Positions 57,901 through 64,000 of a stretch of DNA of 64,000 bases are shown here, in pieces. Each line of letters begins with the position of its first letter. Position 1 is the first letter of the stretch. The stretch is from Atherinomorus stipes (lineage: Eukaryota; Chordata; Actinopteri; Atheriniformes; Atherinidae): assembly GCA_023101725.1 (NCBI GenBank), contig JALJCO010010222.1, forward strand, positions 62,001 through 126,000. Direction: 5' to 3'. The notes below the pieces were generated by a model, which was given only the letters and a program-made list of their open reading frames with translations, made no database searches and was not told the origin of the DNA. Position numbers and translations under genes: made by a program.

Positions 57901-60900
57901 CCCTCCACTGCATGTAGCGAGGCTTGGTGACACTCTGTTGGAAATGCTCCTGAGGAGTCGGGCCATTACTGTCCACCTCCACCATTTTCTTGTATAGGTC
58001 CTCCCTCGGTTTGGGACGCTCCCTCGCTCGCACAAGTTCCTCCTCCAGGTAAGTCCTTTCATAGTGGCAGGAAAAGATTTTATTAATGCATTCTCTGAGT
58101 ATAGATAATTCTGACAGTGTGTTTCAAAAGGTTTGAACACCCTTGAGAGACATTATATGGTCATTTTCAAAGAAAGTAATTCTTGTAATTCTAAGGGTTT
58201 GGCGTATCAGGGCATTATGAAAATAATCTGGTCAAGACAACAGCACCACATATTGAATTTTGTTATTACTTCAACAAAAAAAATGCAGCAGCAGCAAACA
58301 ACAAAAAAGCACAAGAAATTATTCAATAGTTGTGGAACCTCCTCTGGCAAATCCACTGAGATGTTTGCTCCACTCTTCCTTACCACAGTGTTTAAGTTCA
58401 TTGAGGTTTTGTTGACATTTGTTTATGCACCGCTCTCTGAAGGGTCCAAAACACCAAATAAATCCAATAGCAGTCTGGAGTTTGGACCATTTCAACACCT
58501 TTATTTTTTCTTTATTCAACATTCTGTGGTAGGTTTGCTGCCATTCTGGCACTACTGTCTTGTTTGATTCTCAACTTAGCTGCCAGACAGAATTTCACAT
58601 TTGACTTTAAGTTACTTTGATATTCAAAAGAATTGATCTTTGGCCCAATGGCTGTAAGGTGCTAGGTCCTGTGGCTGAAAAACAGACCAAATCATCACCA
58701 CTCTACTACCGTGCTTCACAGTTAGCATCCTGTTTTTGACCAAATATGATGATTTGGTATTTGGTTCTGTGCCTTGTGGCTTATCTTCTCCACCTTGATC
58801 TCATCTGTGAAAAGGACACTGTCACAAAGGTTTGGTAGTTTGTTCAGATGCAACCTTGCAAAATCTAAGCTGTGCCGCCATGTTCTTTTGAGAAAAACAA
58901 AAAGAAATCTTCTCCTGATGAATTCTTGTATTTTTTCTGATTTTGTTCTCCTGAACTTTAAAATTAAACATGCTAACTGAGGCCTGCAGGCTTGTCAGAA
59001 TTTTTTTTTTTTTTTTTTTTTTACTTTTTGCGAAACAATGTGGTTTATCTAAACTAGTATTTATGTAATATTGAGGCATGGCTAGGACCTGACTGTTCAG
59101 TTATCTCCTTTTATACAAATTTAAAAAAGGGTTTATGTGACTTACATAGACAAGATACTTCTACTGTTCAGCCAGTGTTTTTTTTTTTTTTTTGCTGCAG
59201 TAAACATGAGAAAGAACTGCTGCTCACACATAGGGATGTCTATAAGGGAGAAAATACAATCAAAGTAGCAGCCTGCTCAGTTAAGAGCAACATATCGTAC
59301 TGGTCCTTATCTCTGTTGGTGAACAGAACCGAATCGTACTCATCGTTGGCTTACACATAGTAAAGAGTTATGTTCAAACAGATGTGAATTTCAGTTTCAG
59401 TTTGTGAGCTGCACTTCCTCTGTGCCAAAGGAGGAAGCTGCGAGGAGACTCCTGTGTGCAACACTTAACTGTGTGAAAGCCTGAGTGTGTGTTTGAGCAA
59501 GTTAGCGGTTTTGTAACTTTGTGGTTGAGTGTTTTTGACAAAGGGGAGTCTCCAGGGACACCCTTAGTGAGCGTGTGTGTGAGTGTATGAACAGCCTCGT
59601 ACTACAAACACACAAAAGTAAGGAGTAAACAATTTAGGAATGAACCTATGCATGTGTGCGTGTGTAAGGTTAATGCATGTCTATACCTGATAGTGTGTCT
59701 GTAACAATTTGTGAGTAAAAGCATTTGCTTGTTTAATAAAGTATTTTGTTCATACAGTATATGCCTGCCTGAGCACATACAAACATGCATACATGCGCTC
59801 ATGAGTGCATTCATGCATTTATGTATTTGTGTAGTTGTGTACATGAGACAGTGAAGCGCTTCGCCCGCTGTGGCAGGAAGCCAAGCATACAGCCTGCAGT
59901 TACAACAGGTGTTCCCTTATGAAGCCAAACCACGTCAGGGTGCTTAAACTGTCACACGTCTGCACTTTATTATTTATAGTCCATTCTCACAGAACATGAG
60001 TATCCGTTCTTATACAGAAAACACGCCAGTAAATAAGAAATAGTCTGCAAGTTAGCAGTAGGATTCATGAAATTCTGCACTAACAGATTAAAAATAACAT
60101 AAAAAATGACTAAACACATAAACTGTGATAATAAACAAAGAGATGGGGACCTCACTTCCTTACCTCACTCCCATCTTGCAGTCCATCACATTAGGATGGT
60201 TAAAGTCTGTCAGCAAGTCGGTCATGTGCAGGAAAGACTCTCCGTCCTTTTCCACGATACCGTGGTATCCAGGTACAAAGTCGAGCAGCACGTCATCCCT
60301 CAGCTTCTCAAAACACTCCTTCTCATTCTCAGAGTACTTTTTCAGAATGGTGCCCTCACCTGCAGCTTTGAAGTTGCCTGAGATGAGATAAAGGTGGTTT
60401 TCAGACATGCAAAATTCCCTGACTGTTCGACTGTCAAGGAATTCACTCACCTCACACGTGGAGATTGTAGAGATATTTTAGTATCCTAGGGTGTGTCTTT
60501 AGTGTGCGAATGCGAATTCCTGAGATATGTATGCAAGGTCAAAATAAATCTTAGCTCAACAGTAGCTATAGTCATCCATTATGATAAGCGACATGCGTGT
60601 TTAAATGGTTTTACTTTCTTTCTGTGAACATTTTTCCATTTGCAATGATCCTCAAGCTAATTGAACATTAGCTTGGCACAAAAATAGTCTTAAGAAAAAT
60701 GTGGCCCATATATATTCCCGTAATTGGTCTAAAGCATGTAAACCTCACTGTGTTTTCTTCACAGATGATGAAGTGTATTAAAAATGTTATAACAGTTATT
60801 TGTAACTGGAACCAGTAATTACAAATTATATAATTATAAATATTATATAATAAATATATAATTATAAATTGTATAATGATGGTGAAACCAGTGTACACAA

Positions 60901-61460
60901 GCAGCGGCTTTATGGCTTCATATCACTGAAACTTCATCAAGAGATTTTTCATTTTAAAAACCTCCATCTTTGACATTGATGATGAACTATATGAACTAGT
61001 TAAGAGTTGTTGTTTTTTAAATCCCTGTTTACTCTTCTTATTGTTAGCAAATAAGAAATTAAAATATGTGAGGGTGCAGCCTTTGTTCTGTTAATCAAAA
61101 AACACAATTCTTCCTGAAGGTCATTTTAAAATAAAAATGTCTTTTTATTTAATTTTGACTTTTAATTTCTTTAGAAGAAGAAATCTGTGTAATCAGAAGG
61201 CTTTCGTTCTAGGCTGCGTTACACGTGGCCCGAACATGAATGGTGACTAACTGGACAGAACCGCAGAGATAAAACAGACAGGAAATCTGAGGGAATCTTC
61301 AGGGATTCATTGGAAATGGACATTTGGATTACTCTTTCATGCCAAGATCCGAACATATCCCACCTTTATGTCCGGCTAGCTGAACCCAGCTCAGTTTTTT
61401 CCTGTGGGTGGCATTGAAGGGCCAGCGGATGTATGTCTTTAGCTTCCACCAAGACTTGCT
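54710..61460 (-). CDS. itpka: Inositol-1,4,5-trisphosphate 3-kinase A, six C-terminal exons
   Basis: Cytosolic/actin-associated enzyme that converts Ins(1,4,5)P3 to Ins(1,3,4,5)P4. Exons in transcript order: 61460-61364, 60377-60164, 58055-57851, 57305-57204, 56777-56706, 54982-54710. GT-AG boundaries and phases all agree (963 nt, 320 codons plus stop). Visible IPK-family motifs: [10 protein letters not shown], the [15 protein letters not shown] signature (PxxxDxKxG type), [27 protein letters not shown] (catalytic/metal-binding) and [11 protein letters not shown]. Human ITPKA is about 460 residues, so the N-terminal (actin-binding) exon is missing here and probably lies beyond 64000. The A paralogue is preferred because of the tail-to-tail ltk neighbour; itpkb or itpkc are less likely. 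The C-terminus runs some 25 residues beyond the usual end. Confidence 0.94.
54983..56705. other. itpka: Last itpka intron
   Basis: Contains a poly-A run near 55055, a (CA)-rich patch near 55152 and a repeat at 56308-56431. Short ORFs on both strands over 55350-55930 look non-coding. Confidence 0.75.
56308..56431 (+). repeat. Common teleost interspersed repeat fragment
   Basis: Begins CATTCATTCATTTTCTGTAC and contains GTGAGAGGCAGGGTATTCCT and GGACAGGTCGCCAGTCTGTC, words typical of an abundant fish retroelement tail. Family not assigned. Confidence 0.6.
56706..56777 (-). CDS. itpka: itpka exon: C-lobe (72 bases)
   Basis: Acceptor gaaacacag, donor CATGAG|gtgatg, phase 0/0. Encodes [20 protein letters not shown] and ends RHE. 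Confidence 0.93.
57204..57305 (-). CDS. itpka: itpka exon: C-lobe
   Basis: Acceptor tctctttag, donor ATA|gtacgt, phase 0/0. Encodes [20 protein letters not shown] and FVGGDVNII. Too short to stand out as an ORF but phase and homology fit. Confidence 0.93.
57851..58055 (-). CDS. itpka: itpka exon: inositol-phosphate-binding region
   Basis: Acceptor actatgaaag, donor AAG|gtagcc, phase 2 to 0. Completes the Arg of GVR, then [33 protein letters not shown] and [10 protein letters not shown]. Confidence 0.97.
58056..60163. other. itpka: itpka intron containing a Tc1-like transposon
   Basis: Mostly filled by the element at about 58200-58990. T-runs lie near 58999 and 59178, and GT/CAT-rich low-complexity sequence at 59560-59850. 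Confidence 0.75.
58200..58990 (-). mobile_element. Tc1-like transposon remnant in itpka intron
   Basis: On the minus strand, in order: [16 protein letters not shown] and FTDEI (first catalytic Asp region) near 58810, a degraded middle near 58620, AVHKQM-like and [16 protein letters not shown] near 58390, and ARGGST at the end. The order and spacing fit a Tc1-family DDE transposase with several frameshifts. Confidence 0.75.
60164..60377 (-). CDS. itpka: itpka exon: N-lobe of catalytic domain
   Basis: Acceptor tctcatctcag, donor GTGAG|gtaagg, phase 1 to 2. Encodes [29 protein letters not shown] and [18 protein letters not shown], i.e. ATP-binding lobe plus the DCKMG signature. Confidence 0.97.
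61364..61460 (-). CDS. itpka: itpka exon with basic-aromatic segment and start of catalytic domain
   Basis: Read on the minus strand: acceptor ccaacag, donor AAAG|gtggga, phase 0 to 1. Encodes [15 protein letters not shown] followed by SWVQLAGHK. The Trp/Lys-rich start sits where ITPKs bind calmodulin; that role is inferred. Confidence 0.94.
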
Positions 61461-64000
61461 CTGTTGGAAAAATGCAAGAAAATAAACAGAAGAAATTAAT
61501 GGAAAAAAAAATCTAAATATAAACATTTAAAATAAACAAAAGCTCATATGTTTAGCTCTTATATTTTGGAGATTATTTGTATGCCCTGATCAAGTATCCG
61601 GTAAAAGGAAAAAGAAATGAAAACTGACTTTGGTCCATCCAATAATATCTGAGTGGAAATCTGATCACATAAGCAGTTCCGGCCAGTAAATCTGATGCCA
61701 AGATTTTAGTTTTTCCACAGCATGAAACCTCCAATGTAGGTCAGCTAGATGGAAACTTGTATCTGCTTTTAACATCTCTATTCAGCATCTCCATCGTGGT
61801 GTGGTAATAGCCTCGTCCTCTAAATCAAAACAGAGAAAGTCTTCTACTGAACACCAAAAAGGAAAAATGAGCAACTGAACACATCGTTTGTTTATGCCAA
61901 AAAAAAAAAAAAAAAAAATCTGATTTAATTTCCAGCGAGTGAAGAGTGACAAACCTGTCAGCTGCTGTGAAATTCCAGAAATTTAGAGGAGAATTTGAAA
62001 GATCAACACTAATAGAATCCAGACAGAAGCTGCTCTTGTTTTAAGCATCTCAACACCCACTCGCTTGTTAGCAGCTTCTCATGTGTCATATGACTAATTG
62101 CAGAGAATTGAATTTTGTGAAAAGCACTAAACAAGTAACCAAAAAAAAGAAAGAAAGAAAAAAAACGATGAGTGACTTATCAGTTCGTCTGTATGTTTGG
62201 TTATTTTTCTTGTATGTTTTTTTTAGCTCTCACCATTTACACCACACGCTTGGTTATACCACCGTATGATCATTTAATGACGGGTAAATTTAAACCTCTT
62301 TGGTGTGGGAAATGAAAGCTGGTATTTGTTCTTCATTACGACCTTTAAGTTTTAAAACAGTCATTTTATTCTGTTGTAAATGAAACAGGAAATGAAACAA
62401 AGACTCTTGATCATGAGACCGCTCAGCTCCTGTCTCACACCTACCTCCTCAGTGACAGCAGAGCTCTACTGCAGCCAGCCAAGGCTTTTCTAAATGTCAG
62501 GTGATATGCTTAATGCATCTTAACTCAATGTGAACACTTAAGACTTTCATGGCTTCCCTAATCTAACAACTTTTCCCATTTATCTGCACGTTATCTAATG
62601 TTATGAGACAGAGGCTTTCTTGAATGTTTTCAACATGTTAGTGGTGACTATAATTTGAGTGAACTTAACTTGGTGAAACACAGAACCAAGTTTTGGTGTG
62701 AAAACAGTGACGATCCAATGACCATGACTATGCAGAAGCTAACCCCCTCCCCATGCTGTGCTGGCCTTAATGACTGATAACACTTTGGAAGTGGAGAGCA
62801 CATCCTCCATCAAGGCTAATGCCTTATCTCAGAGCTTTAGAGAAACGTAATGGGTTCTCTTCTTTGCCATGCTTCACATCACCACTGAGTTGTTTTTGTA
62901 TTATCTTAGACAAATGCCAATAATCAAATACCTCCACCTCCTCCCCTTAAACGGAGGGGAAAACTGTTTTACTCTCATGTCAGAACTTGAACTTGAGCTA
63001 ACTGATCTGCCTACTTAGAGTATGCTTCATCAAAAGCTGCACCAAGACCAACAACAGCAAAAACATTACAAAAGTCCTGCATTCAAATCACTTCTTTGGT
63101 GAAATTACCTAACTATCATCAGCAAAATCTTTTTAAATCGTCCAAAATAAATGATCATTCTGAGGTTATTAGATTGCTCATGTTTCATGTGAGCAGAAAG
63201 GCCTAAAAATAACCAACTTTGTTCTACACAGATTTTAATTATTTTAGAAACCTAATCCTTAAATAAACTACTCCTTCTAGTTATCAAATACTTCTCCTAT
63301 AACAAAGATTAATGGAAATACTTAAGTCCTCAAAAGTTTTCAAAAGTTAAGCATAACAATTAGAGGGCCAACATGATGTTTGCTTCCTAATTGGTTTCAT
63401 CAGCACCCCACATGTCGGTCTTCTGCTCTGTCAGATGCACCTTCTCTTTGACACTGACTCAACAAGCTGATCTAAAAGAGTTTGTCTAACTTTAAAAAAA
63501 CATACAGATGGCTGAAATCAACCTTCATGTGACTTGAATTTTGCAGGCTGATCATAATAACTAATGCTCTCATGTGAAGCTGTGCAGGCATCTTAAAAAA
63601 AAAAAAAGCGAATGTACAGCACTGCGTCATTCCCGAATTAATCCTGTTGTGACAAAGAGCCTGTTTTTCCACATGCTTAAATGTTCTCGTCTGTTCCATT
63701 CACCAAAATTATCTTTAATATGCACAATCTACAAGGAATTCCACTGCGTAGCGATGTAACTGCATTGAAGTGTGAATGAGCAGAAGCTTCACAAGTGTTT
63801 TAGCTTCCTGAAGTGGTTCTTTGTTAAATGTCAAAGGCCAGGGCTAAAATTGGGTACTGACCACAAAAACATTATTACACAATGACATGTTTGCTTGGTG
63901 TGTGTGGGGGTGTTTTTCTGTAGGTTGAAGGGACAAGAACATTTCCTGGCTATTTTCACAAGTTGACATGATCAACAAATTTCCAGTGCAACTGAGAATG
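61461..64000. other. itpka: Upstream itpka intron; N-terminal exon not found
   Basis: A-run near 61901, AAAG repeats near 62146. No minus-strand ORF shows a Pro/Arg-rich ITPK N-terminus with a phase 0 donor, so the first exon is probably beyond the window. Confidence 0.6.

Overview
The window is vertebrate nuclear DNA, almost certainly from a teleost fish. It has long AT-rich introns with GT-AG boundaries, many decayed Tc1/mariner-like and hAT-like DNA transposons, a 5'-truncated non-LTR retrotransposon, and two genes with fish-like versions of known vertebrate families. There is no bacterial or viral coding content.

Layout: (1) 1-17496 has no exon I can support. It is probably a long first intron (or 5' flank) of ltk and is loaded with repeats: a LINE fragment, a flanking direct duplication, a hAT-type element, a tRNA-like SINE head, a nested Tc1/mariner element and an AT microsatellite. 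(2) 17497-49773, plus strand: 28 coding exons of a receptor tyrosine kinase of the ALK/LTK family. All exon phases agree; the exons sum to 4,493 nt and give one open frame of 1,496 complete codons plus stop. In order they encode MAM1, an LDLa module, MAM2, the glycine-rich ligand-binding domain, a Cys-rich EGF-like module, one transmembrane helix, a complete tyrosine kinase and a long signalling tail. The exon with the signal peptide is not in the window. (3) 49774-54709 is the intergenic space: probable ltk 3' UTR, a decayed mariner-type element, and two diverged copies of one segment on either side of it. (4) 54710-61460, minus strand: six exons (963 nt, 320 codons plus stop) of an inositol-1,4,5-trisphosphate 3-kinase. 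They cover the whole catalytic domain; the N-terminal exon lies beyond 64000 or was not recognised.

The tail-to-tail pairing of an ALK/LTK receptor with an ITPK gene matches the human LTK-ITPKA neighbourhood on 15q15.1. This is the main reason for naming the genes ltk and itpka rather than alk and itpkb/c. The two genes are not an operon: Ltk is a cell-surface receptor (iridophore and neural-crest biology in fish), while Itpka is a cytosolic enzyme that phosphorylates Ins(1,4,5)P3. A functional link through PLC-gamma downstream of Ltk is plausible but only inferred.

I found no new multi-gene system. The observations most worth checking are a phase-matched, ATG-containing candidate alternative first exon just upstream of the Ltk kinase exons (44429-44519), the retained MAM-LDLa-MAM ectodomain in an LTK-position gene, a C-terminal tail on Itpka, and two places where diverged direct duplications bracket a transposable element.
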